A stretch of 64,000 nt of DNA from Rouxiella sp. S1S-2. Its GTDB lineage: Bacteria > Pseudomonadota > Gammaproteobacteria > Enterobacterales > Enterobacteriaceae. Shown here one piece after another: positions 1-9,400 of the stretch (position 1 is its first letter; the number at the start of each line of letters is the position of its first letter). The DNA is taken from contig NZ_WFKL01000001.1 of assembly GCF_009208105.1 (NCBI RefSeq), forward strand, positions 2,914,001 through 2,978,000. The letters run 5' to 3'. The notes below the pieces were generated by a model. It did no database searches and had not been told where the DNA came from. It worked only from the letters and a program-made list of their open reading frames with translations. Made by a program: the position numbers and the translations under genes.

Positions 1-822
1 AAGCCGGTCTTCTATCCGTTTCATGCCATCAATACGGGCAGTCGTCACGTCAAACCAGCGTAATGCTACGTCGGTCGGCTCGCCAACCGGTTTGGCGCGG
101 GTGCAGGCTATGCGGCGAAAACGCTCAAACTCACTGCTGTCTAACGTCTGTTGCTGCTGCCACAGCGCCAGACAGCGCGCATCGGCGAATTCTGTAAAGG
201 TCTGGAAGCAACGCTCCTGCCCGTCAATCATCGATAACAGTTGCTGGTGTGCACCGTCGTCAAAATGGCGAGCAGCAAAACCGGCGGCACCCAACGCCCG
301 TTCCTGTCCCGCTAACTCTTTGCCCTGCATAAAACTGAACATCGCCAGCAGCGCACGTGAAATAGTCGGATCGGCCGAGGTGTCAACGGCTTCAAACACC
401 AGCGAGAGATGGCTGTGGATCACGTCGCAGTAAGCGTTCATGGCCTCTGGTTGACCTATTGCGCGCGCTGCAATCTGCTGGCGCAGCGCTGGCAAGATGC
501 TGAGGCTATGCAACACGGTGGCGATGCGGCTAAACAGTCGTGAAGCATTGCCCATAAACTGGCCGCTTTGGTCAAGCTCGCCTAACTTGGCGGCTAAAAG
601 CTGCTGGGCCAACTGAACTTGAGAAGCCCTTTCTCCTAAGCGGTCACCAAAATATTGCCCCTCTGAACAGAGAAAAATGTTGGCCGTTCCTCGCTCACGC
701 TGCAGCACGTGGATAAGCTGGCTCACCACGCCCACCAATTCTCCCATTTGCAGGAGTTGCCGCAGGCAGAGTATTTCACTGTTTTTAGAAGCCAATACAA
801 AGTCCAGGGCAGAAATAGTCAT
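1..822 (-). CDS. nasR: NasR-like nitrate/nitrite-responsive antiterminator (5' part, cut by window edge)
   Basis: I read 274 codons on the minus strand, open through the left edge. The N-terminal half has the layout of a NIT (nitrate-sensing) domain: a four-helix-type region with the motif LQRERGTANIF near residues 40-50 and a second helical half ending around residue 270. In Klebsiella-type NasR this domain senses nitrate and controls a C-terminal ANTAR RNA-binding domain that relieves termination in the nas operon leader; the ANTAR part would lie outside the window. The ATG at 822 is chosen because a stop (TAG) lies a short way upstream in frame. Its ribosome site is weak, so the start is not certain. 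An inverted repeat lies 22 bases before it. Another NIT-domain sensor cannot be excluded without the C-terminus. Confidence 0.72.
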   Translation of the reverse strand, partial: MTISALDFVLASKNSEILCLRQLLQMGELVGVVSQLIHVLQRERGTANIFLCSEGQYFGDRLGERASQVQLAQQLLAAKLGELDQSGQFMGNASRLFSRIATVLHSLSILPALRQQIAARAIGQPEAMNAYCDVIHSHLSLVFEAVDTSADPTISRALLAMFSFMQGKELAGQERALGAAGFAARHFDDGAHQQLLSMIDGQERCFQTFTEFADARCLALWQQQQTLDSSEFERFRRIACTRAKPVGEPTDVALRWFDVTTARIDGMKRIEDRL

Positions 823-844
823 CGGTAAAATGGGTCCAAATAAG

Positions 845-859
845 CTTAACAATGTTAAG
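845..859. repeat. Perfect 6-3-6 inverted repeat upstream of nasR
   Basis: CTTAAC-AAT-GTTAAG lies 22 bases upstream of the chosen nasR start. The position suits an operator or a small leader hairpin. No known protein site is claimed. Confidence 0.5.
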
Positions 860-1168
860 GGCTAAGCAAGAAGTGTGCCGAGGTAGACTTTATAAGATGC
901 AGTTATCTCTAAAATAAAACCCCTACTTTTAGGGTTTACGAAATGAATAATCGGCATGGTTAGCATCGCTTTATAAATTGACTTAAGGGAGAGTGAATAT
1001 GTAAAACGTGGCACTGCGGGGGAATCGTTTGAAACGCGGCGAGTGATTTCAGTAAAAATTTAGCGTCGAGTTTGGTTTTACGTTTATCTCCTTACACGTA
1101 GACTCACTACAGAGGGTAATACTCTGGGTATAACAGATTAACTGTTTTATAGTCACTAAACTTAAACA

Positions 1169-1202
1169 TTGATGCCCCTCAGTTATGACCAAGGGGCATC
1201 AA
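1169..1202 (-). terminator. Rho-independent terminator after the first ABC operon
   Basis: Perfect 11-bp arms (TTGATGCCCCT / AGGGGCATCAA) surround a 12-base loop, seven bases beyond the stop of the last ATPase gene. A T-rich stretch follows on the minus strand, so it closes the operon. Confidence 0.8.
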
Positions 1203-1208
1203 TGTTAA

Positions 1209-1895
1209 TTACGCTTCGCCAAGCACAAAGCCTTTCGCCATCGTCACGTGACGATCACACATGTGGTCGATGACGTCGGCGTCGTGGCTCACCAGAATCA
1301 TCGTCAGGTCACCGGCGGCCTTCAGTTCGTTAAGCAGGTTGAGGATTTCTGCCTGAACGGACATATCCAGCGCCGAGGTCGGCTCGTCGAGTAACAGCAA
1401 CTTGGGTTTGAGCAGCAGCGCCCTGACAATAGCCACGCGCTGACGCTGGCCGCCGGAAAGCTGATGCGGATAGCGGTGGATAAGCGCGGGGTCTAACCCC
1501 ACCTGCCGGAAACCTTCAGCGACTTTCTGTTCGATGTCCTGCTCTTTGAGCAGTTTCAACGGTTCACTCAGCGTACGCAGCAGTTTGTGTTTTGGATGCA
1601 GAGAAGCATAGGGGTCCTGAAACACCATTTGCACTTCGCGGCGCAGCGAGCCGGTAAACGGTTTGCCCGGTGTCAAACGGTGACCCAGCAACGACATATT
1701 GCCACTCCACTGAGTGTTAAGACCGGCCAACACCCACAGCAGTGAAGATTTGCCGCAGCCTGAAGGCCCGACAAGACCAAAGCATTCGCCCTGCGTGATG
1801 GTCAAATCAACGTCGTGCACTACCGTTTTGACGTCGTAACCTTGACGATGGGAGACACTGAGCTGGTGCAGCTGGGCGATAATTTCCTGACTCAT
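1209..1895 (-). CDS. Peptide/nickel-type ABC transporter ATPase, DppF/NikE-like
   Basis: This 228-residue cytoplasmic ATPase would energise the permease pair encoded upstream. Walker A (GPSGCGKS) is at residues 43-50, the Q-loop (VFQDP) near 91-95, the ABC signature LSGGQ at 146-150, Walker B (LLLLDEP) at about 166-172 and a switch histidine in the VSHD motif near 202. It is the last gene of the operon and overlaps the preceding ATPase gene by the ATGA tetranucleotide. At 228 residues it is shorter than classical DppF (about 330) and lacks the C-terminal oligopeptide/dipeptide ABC extension, which is closer to NikE-like subunits. The transported compound cannot be read from this subunit. Confidence 0.88.
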   Translation of the reverse strand: MSQEIIAQLHQLSVSHRQGYDVKTVVHDVDLTITQGECFGLVGPSGCGKSSLLWVLAGLNTQWSGNMSLLGHRLTPGKPFTGSLRREVQMVFQDPYASLHPKHKLLRTLSEPLKLLKEQDIEQKVAEGFRQVGLDPALIHRYPHQLSGGQRQRVAIVRALLLKPKLLLLDEPTSALDMSVQAEILNLLNELKAAGDLTMILVSHDADVIDHMCDRHVTMAKGFVLGEA

Positions 1896-2782
1896 GACTG
1901 CCCCCTCTCACCGCCGAGTTTAGCCAGTAACTCACGGTCCAGCACAGGCAGCACCTCGCCACGCGTAGCCCTGCTCGGGCGACACGACCAGAGGGTATGG
2001 GTGTAAGGATGGGTCGAGTGCGCCAGCTGGTCCGACGCGAGGCGGTCAACAATCTGCCCTTTATACATCACCATCACCTGCTCGGTATATTGCGCAACTT
2101 GCTGTAAATCGTGGCTTATTAGCAGCAGACCCATATTACGTTCGTCAACCAGACGTTCTATCAATTTCAACACCTGCTCACGCATTTCAAAGTCCAATGC
2201 CGATGTCGGTTCGTCGGCTATCAGCCACTGAGGGTGATTTATCAGCGCAATCGCCAGCATGACACGTTGCCCCATGCCGCCCGAGAGCTGGTGCGGATAG
2301 AACTTGCTGAGCTGTGCAGGATGCGGCAGGCCGACGGCGTTGAGCATGTCGAGGCGCTGTTCTTTAAGCTCGCTGCGGCTGAATTTTCCGTGCAGGCGCA
2401 GCGGTTCTTCCACCTGCTTGCCAATCGACATGGCCGGATTAAGCGCGTGTTTCGGGTCCTGCATTACCATGGCAATACGGTTGCCGCGCAGCTGATTCCA
2501 TTCGCGCTGTTTTAAATGCGTCAGGTCTTGCCCACCGAGTGTAAGTTGACTGGCCTGCATCTCGCACGGCGACGGCAACAGCCCCATCAACGCCCTTGCG
2601 GTCATCGACTTGCCTGAACCTGACTCGCCCACCAGCGCCACCCGCTGCTGGCCCACGCTAAATGAAATGGATTTAACCAGCTCAATCGGCTGCGGGCCCG
2701 GCACGTAAACGGTCAGGTCTTTGGCCATCAGCAGGTTGGATGCATCGCCTGCGCCATTAATTGCCGTAGATTCAATCGCCAT
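1892..2782 (-). CDS. Peptide/nickel-type ABC transporter ATPase, DppD/NikD-like
   Basis: The second ATPase of the importer is 296 residues long from the preferred ATG at 2782, which overlaps the end of the upstream permease gene by 11 bases. A longer reading from 2812 would run further into that gene and is less likely. Visible motifs are Walker A (GESGSGKS), Q-loop (VMQDP), a signature with a permitted change (LSGGMGQR), Walker B (WLIADEP) and a switch histidine (LISHD). The C-terminal section around HPYTHTLW matches the oligopeptide/dipeptide ABC C-terminal extension. It should form a heterodimer with the shorter ATPase encoded just downstream. Confidence 0.88.
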   Translation of the reverse strand: MAIESTAINGAGDASNLLMAKDLTVYVPGPQPIELVKSISFSVGQQRVALVGESGSGKSMTARALMGLLPSPCEMQASQLTLGGQDLTHLKQREWNQLRGNRIAMVMQDPKHALNPAMSIGKQVEEPLRLHGKFSRSELKEQRLDMLNAVGLPHPAQLSKFYPHQLSGGMGQRVMLAIALINHPQWLIADEPTSALDFEMREQVLKLIERLVDERNMGLLLISHDLQQVAQYTEQVMVMYKGQIVDRLASDQLAHSTHPYTHTLWSCRPSRATRGEVLPVLDRELLAKLGGERGQS

Positions 2783-3638
2783 GACGGGTATCCATTTTAT
2801 CGCGCAGGCCATCGCCTAACAGGTTAAACGCCAGGCTAGCGAACAGAATCGCCCCGCCCGGCGCGGCGGCCACCCACCATTGGTCAAAGATAACTTTACT
2901 GCCTTCGGCTACCATTGAGCCCCATTCTGCGGTTGGCGGCTGTATGCCCATCCCCAAAAATCCGAGTCCGGCGGAAGACAGAATTATGCCACCGAGGCTC
3001 AGTGCGGCACGTACCACCGCGCTTGGCAGACACAGCGGTAAAATGTGGCCAAACATCAGGCGAAAACCGCCAATGCCTTGCATACGGGCAGCGGCCAGAT
3101 AGTCACTGCGGCGCAGCGCCAAGGTCTCGGCGCGGGCCTGTCTGGCGAACGGCGGCCAACTAGTAAACGCCAGCGCCAGCGCGCCGTTCATCAGACCTGG
3201 GCCAAGAATCGCCACCAGCGCCAACGCCATCACCAGACTGGGCAATGACAGTACAATGTCGGTGAAACGCATCAGAATACGCTCCACCCAGCCACCAAGA
3301 TAGCCGGCGCTAATGCCCACCAGCAGGCCAAAAGGAATGGTCAGCAGCAAAATCAGCGACACGAGCAGCAACGTAGGTCTGGCACCAAAAATAACCCGTG
3401 AAAGCAGATCTCGGCCAAAACCGTCAGTGCCTAGCCAGTGTTCGGCAGAAGGTGGCATCAGGCGGATTTCGATATGCTGAATGTTGGGGTCAAACGGCGC
3501 CAGCCACGGCGCAAACAGCGCGGCCAACAGCAGAATAATCGCCAGCGTGGTGCCGAGAGAAAGCGTAGTCAGTCGACGCGGTCCTCTGCTGGGCGTTACC
3601 CGCACCTGGGTCGGTTGTTCAGGAATGAGTTGTGTCAT
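2772..3638 (-). CDS. Peptide/nickel-type ABC transporter permease, DppC-like
   Basis: This 288-residue inner-membrane permease has a cytoplasmic N-terminal tail, a first membrane helix near residues 28-50, the OppC N-terminal motif PFDPN and LGTDGFGRDLLSR, and then about five helices of the BPD_transp_1 fold. The EAA-type coupling loop is around YLAAARMQG, and the usual C-terminal motif LGFLGMGIQPPTAEWG is present. It starts nine bases after the DppB-like gene and pairs with it. The order binding protein, B, C, D, F is that of a complete importer. Confidence 0.9.
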   Translation of the reverse strand: MTQLIPEQPTQVRVTPSRGPRRLTTLSLGTTLAIILLLAALFAPWLAPFDPNIQHIEIRLMPPSAEHWLGTDGFGRDLLSRVIFGARPTLLLVSLILLLTIPFGLLVGISAGYLGGWVERILMRFTDIVLSLPSLVMALALVAILGPGLMNGALALAFTSWPPFARQARAETLALRRSDYLAAARMQGIGGFRLMFGHILPLCLPSAVVRAALSLGGIILSSAGLGFLGMGIQPPTAEWGSMVAEGSKVIFDQWWVAAAPGGAILFASLAFNLLGDGLRDKMDTRHGD

Positions 3639-3647
3639 AAAAAGTGC

Positions 3648-4700
3648 TTACCGGGTTCGCGGATCGAGTAAATAAGTCAGCGCATCAGCCAACGCATTCA
3701 GCAGAACAAAACAGGTGCCAATCAGCAGCGTCGAGCCTAAAATTGCCGGCGTATCGGAGGCAAACAGCGCGGTGGTGAGATAACGACCCACGCCGGGCCA
3801 GGCAAAGACGGTTTCTGTCAGCACCGCACCTTCAAGCAGGCTGGCATAGGAGAGGCTCAGCACAGTGATAAGCGTACCCAACACGTTGGGAAACACATGA
3901 CACAGCAGCACGCGTGCGCGACCTGCGCCTTTTGAACGGGCGAGGATCACGTACTCTTTGTTCATTTCGCCCAGCATAGAGGCGCGCAGTAGGCGGGTAA
4001 TACCGGCCATTGACAGCAGAGCCAGTACAGTAACCGGCAGCCACATGTGCTTAATGGCGTTGAAAAACATCTCGCGATCGCCAGACAGCCAGGTGTCAAT
4101 CAGCACAAAGCCGGTGCGCGGTTCCAGGGTGTAAAGATAGGCGTCATCAAGCCTGCCCGGACCTCCGGCCCAGTGCAGTACGGCGTAAAACAGCAGTAAT
4201 CCAAGCAGGCTGAGCCAAAAAATCGGCACCGAATAGCCCAGCAACGACACCAGCCGCACCACGTTATCAATCCAACTGCCTGGTTTATAAACGGAAAGCA
4301 GCGCCAGCGTTATGCCCAGCGCCGCGCCGAGAATAATCGCGCAGGTTGCCAGCTCAATGGTGGCCGGGAAAGTATGCATCAGATCGGTAGCCACCGGCTG
4401 ACCGGTAATGCTCGACATGCCCATATCGCCGTGCGCCAGATGCTGTAAATAGTGCCAAAACTGAACCGGCATCGGTTTATCTAGCCCTAAATCTTTGCGC
4501 ACCTGCGCATAGGTTGCTTCGCTGGCGTGGTCACCGGCAATCTGCAACGTCGGGTCGAGCGGCGCTAAATGAGAAAGCGCAAAGGTAAAGGCCAGCAGCC
4601 CAAGCAGAGTCAGCATTAACGAAACAAGGCCGCCTACCAGGCGGCCCGACCAACGCCAACCCTGTCGGAACAGCCCGACCGGGGGAGTACTGTCTATCAT
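3648..4700 (-). CDS. Peptide/nickel-type ABC transporter permease, DppB-like
   Basis: This 350-residue permease has a hydrophobic helix near residues 23-47 and then the DppB-type periplasmic region (LDPTLQIAGDHASEATYAQV, LGLDKPMPVQFW, HGDMGMS). A membrane domain follows, with the coupling loop near VILARSKGAGRARV and the C-terminal EGAVLTETVFAWPGVGRY motif typical of the family. The start codon overlaps the stop of the binding-protein gene by one base (TAATG), indicating translational coupling. It should form the translocation channel with the DppC-like partner. Confidence 0.9.
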   Translation of the reverse strand: MIDSTPPVGLFRQGWRWSGRLVGGLVSLMLTLLGLLAFTFALSHLAPLDPTLQIAGDHASEATYAQVRKDLGLDKPMPVQFWHYLQHLAHGDMGMSSITGQPVATDLMHTFPATIELATCAIILGAALGITLALLSVYKPGSWIDNVVRLVSLLGYSVPIFWLSLLGLLLFYAVLHWAGGPGRLDDAYLYTLEPRTGFVLIDTWLSGDREMFFNAIKHMWLPVTVLALLSMAGITRLLRASMLGEMNKEYVILARSKGAGRARVLLCHVFPNVLGTLITVLSLSYASLLEGAVLTETVFAWPGVGRYLTTALFASDTPAILGSTLLIGTCFVLLNALADALTYLLDPRTR

Positions 4701-6268
4701 TACTTGGTGACCTTGCTGTAGAACACCATGTCAGGGTTAATGCCCTGTACGTAGCCTTTAATGTTGTCACGTACGGCAATCAGGCTGCGCGCCTGCAGGC
4801 CAATCACAAACGGAGAACTTTTCTGCACCGCCAACTGCAGCTGGCGATAATCTGCTACGCGCTTGGCCTTGTCGTTTTCGGCAGTCGCTGCCAGCGTCAG
4901 CTTACTAAGTTCTGGAATGCTCCAGTTGGCGCGCCACGCCAGCGTATTGCTGCCATCTTCCGGGTTATAGGCAAAGGCCGCCGCGTTAGTGTTAGGGTCA
5001 AAGTAGTCCGGGCCCCACGAGGAGAGCGTTGCGTCGTAGTTGTGTGATTTCACTTTCAGCGAAATTTGCGAGCTCACGCCCGGCTCCAGCTTAACGGTCA
5101 CGCCGCCCTGAGCAAAGCTCGCCTGCAATGCCTGGGCAATGTCGAGGTACGGTGGCTGGTTGGTCACCGCAATGGTGAAGCTCACATCCTTCAAACCGGC
5201 TTTTGCCAGAATTTCTTTTGCCTTGGCCGGGTCAAACTTGTACGGATTGTCGTTCAATGCGCCTAAATAACCGTCCGGCAGGAACGCCTGATGCACCTGG
5301 AACTGGCCCTTAAGCAGGTCTTTGGCAATGTGCTCATAGTCAAACAGGTAGCGCGACGCTTCCCAGAAGGCCGGATTACCGAGCGCTGGAGAAGCCTTAA
5401 CATTGAAATAAAGGAAATAAAGAGAGGCATAAGGCACGGCCAGCGGTTTAACGCCCGGTTTGCCTTCAAGGCCTGCCATTTGGTCAGCACCGAGGTTGCG
5501 TGCCATATCTGCGTCGCCCTGCTCAATGAGCAGACGTCGCGCGGCGGCATCGGGCACATTTTTAATCAGCACGGTAGGAATTTTTGGCGCGCCGCCAGGC
5601 GAACTCGGGTTAGCCTGCAGCACCAGCACCTGATGCGGCACATAGGTGCGAATTTGATACGGACCGCTGCCTGCGGAGTGGTCACTCAGCCACTGATGGC
5701 CGAAGTCGTCACCTTTGGCGTTTTGTGACACCAATTTGGAGTCAACGATAGAAGAAACCGGCGCAGAAAGCAGGCTTAGCACGAAGTTCGGGCTTACGTT
5801 TTCGGTCCAGCTGATTTTAACGTGTTGTGCATCGATCTTGGTCAGGAAGCCATCAACGTTTTTAGCGCTCCAACCCAATTGGGTCAGAATAAAGGAAGGC
5901 TCAAGGTTAAGTTTCACCACACGCGCGAGTGAATAAATCACGTCATCTGCCGTCAACGGATTACCGCTGGCGAAGGTCGCCTTCGGGTTCAGGGCAAAGG
6001 TCACACTTTTGCCGTCACTGCCCGCCTGCCATGAAAGAGCCAGTGTCGGCTTCAAATCGATAGGGTTGTTCGGGTCAGACTGGATTAAACGCTGATAGAT
6101 ATTGTTAAACGCCTGCACAGTGGTCAGTTCAAAACCCTGAGCTGGGTCAAAGCTGGACGCGTCGTCCAGAGACTGAGCAATAACCAGAGTATTGGCCGGT
6201 GTCGCCGCCTGTACGGAAAAAGTAGCAGCCATGGCTGCAAAAAGAACGGAAGGAATTATTTTTTTCAT
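4700..6268 (-). CDS. Periplasmic solute-binding protein, SBP_bac_5 family
   Basis: This 522-residue protein begins with a Sec signal peptide (MKKIIPSVLFAAMAATFSVQA, cleavage likely after AQ/QA near residue 22). It then shows the family hallmarks: LDDASSFDPAQGFE near the N-terminus, LTADDVIYSLARV, a GSGPYQI motif in mid-protein, and the C-terminal lobe with VTNQPPYLDIAQALQ and SSWGPDYFDP. It captures the substrate in the periplasm for the permeases encoded directly downstream. Ligand class (peptide, nickel chelate, glutathione or other) cannot be assigned from sequence alone. It is the first gene of the operon, so the promoter should lie in the 200 bases between 6269 and 6469. Confidence 0.9.
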   Translation of the reverse strand: MKKIIPSVLFAAMAATFSVQAATPANTLVIAQSLDDASSFDPAQGFELTTVQAFNNIYQRLIQSDPNNPIDLKPTLALSWQAGSDGKSVTFALNPKATFASGNPLTADDVIYSLARVVKLNLEPSFILTQLGWSAKNVDGFLTKIDAQHVKISWTENVSPNFVLSLLSAPVSSIVDSKLVSQNAKGDDFGHQWLSDHSAGSGPYQIRTYVPHQVLVLQANPSSPGGAPKIPTVLIKNVPDAAARRLLIEQGDADMARNLGADQMAGLEGKPGVKPLAVPYASLYFLYFNVKASPALGNPAFWEASRYLFDYEHIAKDLLKGQFQVHQAFLPDGYLGALNDNPYKFDPAKAKEILAKAGLKDVSFTIAVTNQPPYLDIAQALQASFAQGGVTVKLEPGVSSQISLKVKSHNYDATLSSWGPDYFDPNTNAAAFAYNPEDGSNTLAWRANWSIPELSKLTLAATAENDKAKRVADYRQLQLAVQKSSPFVIGLQARSLIAVRDNIKGYVQGINPDMVFYSKVTK

Positions 6269-6469
6269 TTATAAACGCTCTTATAACTTAGCGAAGTTGC
6301 TAATGATTTTGGGAGTGTATGGGAGATATGAAGAGACAATAAAGTCATTTGCGCTCTAACGTTATTCAATTTTTGCATAAAGTGATGCAAATGGTTATAA
6401 GTTAGTCAAACCGGTCAGGTTCGACTGATAAATCTTTACTCCCCAACGCCTGCGAAACGTATGGCTGCC

Positions 6470-9400
6470 TTAATCGGGCAATATCCGCCGTTCAACGACT
6501 TGCGCTTTCTTACTTATAGCCTGCTGCTGACGGTTAAACACCTGCAATCTGGATAAATTATTTCGAATTTCTTTAGTCTTAATATCATTAATTTCCAGTT
6601 CAATCACCCTGCTCTTATAATTCAATCGAATAAGCTCTTGCTCTGCGCTGTTGCAGGTTGGCGTGAGCAGCACAGTATCGAGCACTTTCTGAAGTTGCTC
6701 GGTAATTTTTGAGGAGTTCGCTTCGTTATGCTGTCCCTTTAGTTCAGCCAATCTGTTTTCGAGAACAGCCGTTTTATTGGCATCCCGGTTCAACATCTCA
6801 AGCTCTCTATCCACGACAACGAGGGACCGCAGCTGCTGAGTAAGCTCTGCCATCTCGCAGTCGTCATCCCTGATAATGTGCTGATTAGTGGTATTTTTAT
6901 GCTGAGCGGGTTTAACTGGAATTGCCCCCTCGGCACTGTACGGCCGCACTGTTTCAAGACGCATCTGTTCTTCCGATTCTGCCACCCGCGATAAAATCCC
7001 GGTAAAAAGTGCCTGTATTACGTTAATCGACTGCGGCTGAACGTTCTCAGGCGCGTTCATCGCCTGCCTTCTCACGCTTTCACTGTGCTCAAAAAGACGA
7101 TCCTTTAGCTCTGATGTCCGGCGGGAGGCCTGATTGGCCCACTGAAAGCCAGCGCTAACCCCCGCAATATTGTCAAAGAGGTCAAAAAATTTATGACTTG
7201 GCTCTTTTCCCGCTACACTTTTCGCCCTTCTCGCAATATCGCTACAGGTTGCTCTGGCGATATTCAGCTGCTCAATTCGATTAAATTCAGTTTCCACCGC
7301 CAATATAAACTGGGGCATTGCCGCAATCAGCTTCGCATGAAGCAGGCCGGTTTCTGTAGCAGCCTTCGGCTTTATGGCTTCATCGGTGTTCTTACATTTC
7401 AAATCATATGTTTGAGATTTTAATAATTTCTTCAGTTCACTATTTTTCGGTAACAGGTTTGAACCTTGAAGTTGTTGCACAATCCTTACAGCCTGATTGG
7501 ATAATGCGCGAGGATGTTTGAACCAGTCTTCAATTGCAGCGTGTTTTAAGCGGTTAAAACCGTCCCTCTCTGACTGCATTATAATCATGGAATGTGCAGC
7601 ATCGTTTTTTTTGCTTTGCAGAAAGTCCCGGAAGGGTTGGTGTGACTTCGCCCGCTCACCCGCGGCCAACAGTAGCTTAAAGAACTTATGGGTAGTTTGA
7701 TGCTGCTCGCGGTTAATAAGCGTCAGGGAGCGGGTGCCAAGCGATGTATTCCCCCCCGTCTCGGTCAACATATTTCTGTATACATCTTTAGAGGATATTG
7801 CGCCTAGGTCGAACAATAATTGCATTAGCTCAATGTAATACGACAATGCAGCATCGACAGCTGCATTATAGTCGCTAATGCTCGCGAGCCTGGCTCCAAT
7901 GTTAGCATTCATTTCTACATGCTTTACTGCTGCATCAGGGAATTGCTTTGCTAGTCTGGCCGCTGACAGCAGCGTTGCATAAATTGAGGCAAGCTGTATA
8001 GGCGTTGTTAAGAATGAGTCACTCAATGACGGCGTTAACAGCGCTGCATCAGGTGCTGTCAACCGAAAACTTGGGGGGGTTTGGAGCCTTGAGCGCTTAG
8101 CGACAGGTGGCACATAAATAAACACAGGCTCGGTGGTGCCGATATTATCCTCTACCGGCTCCTGTTTAATAATTACATCTAATAAGGGATGGGTATCAAG
8201 CCAACTCTTGACCTCTTTGCGTGATATTTTCCACCGTATCGAATTCTGATTAATATTCTGCGCACGCTCAGCATCGGACATAATATCCACACCATAATAT
8301 TGCGACAAATGTATTCCTGTCACCTCCATCAATGTCAGGATTTCAATATTCTCTTTATAAAGTTTTAGCAGTCGTTCCTTTTTTTTTGCAACGTCAACGT
8401 CAAAACCTGGATCATACACTACGCCATAAGAGACAAAATATTCCTCACCAGGCGCCACATCCCTTATCGTTATATAAGCATTAAGTCTGTTGCCAATCTG
8501 AACCGAGGCCACATTATTTTCTGCCAGTTCAGGTGTATTCGGTAAACAACCTGTATTGATATTGCTCAGGACATTGCCACTTTGATAGGCATCAACGATT
8601 ATTTTTTCTGTACGTGTCGCCCAACTGTGGGAATAACTGTTTGCAGTGCCTCTTTTTCGCACTATTTTTTTTAAATTTTCAGCGTTGACTAATTCACCGG
8701 CATAAATACCTAGCACTGTGTAGGCGGCAACGGGATCGGGTCCAGGATTCAGCACACCCATCCCCAAATTGATTATTTCATCGCTGTCAGGTGCCTGACG
8801 GTGCGTCCCCCGGCTGACCATCAGCTTATGCATTCTCTCTGCCTGCGTCGTTTCATGGACAATCTGACGCCGCACTTCCGACAGTAAAGTATTTTTAAGG
8901 CGTTTAGCCTTCTCAACATGCAGGGTGTTAAAAACGGCGTGCATTCCGCCCCAGCCTGTCACTTTAATCGTATTTATTTGTTCGAGAGAGCTAAGGCCCA
9001 AGGTCTGCAGGGTGAGGCTTTTATGAGGGTCAGTCACAGAGTGAACAATAGGCAGGCTGTTGTCTAATAATGGTCGATGGGTCAGTCGCAAAGTATCGCT
9101 ATTGGCGACGTTTGCCACCTGCCCAGCGTCGTCGAGTGTTATCTCATCAATGGTCTGTTCAACCCTAGTGGGTTCGGTTTTAATGGTTATGGCAGGCGAA
9201 AACATCTGCTTTGCAGCAAGCTGAAGGCGGGACTTTTTAATCTTATAGCTTACCGCGGAAATAAATGTCGTTATGTCGACTTCACAGCGTCTGGCAAAAG
9301 TTAACTTGTGAATTTTTGCTTCTTCAAACTTCACCCGATTTGTAAGCCAAACCGTTGTAGCAAGTTCGGAGTTTACTCTGCAATGCGTATTTTCAATAAT

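Larger units (their letters stand above)
823..1208. other. Intergenic region between nasR and the first ABC operon
   Basis: This stretch of 386 bases holds no convincing gene. It contains the inverted repeat at 845-859, an imperfect hairpin near 919-941 (AAACCCCTA...TAGGGTTT) and the terminator at 1169-1202. It must hold the nasR promoter reading leftwards, but I could not place -35/-10 boxes with confidence. Confidence 0.5.

Noticed and set aside
23..433. Plus-strand frame of 136 codons at the left edge
   Set aside because: The opposite strand reads through as a NIT-domain NasR-like protein without stops, so this frame is a shadow.
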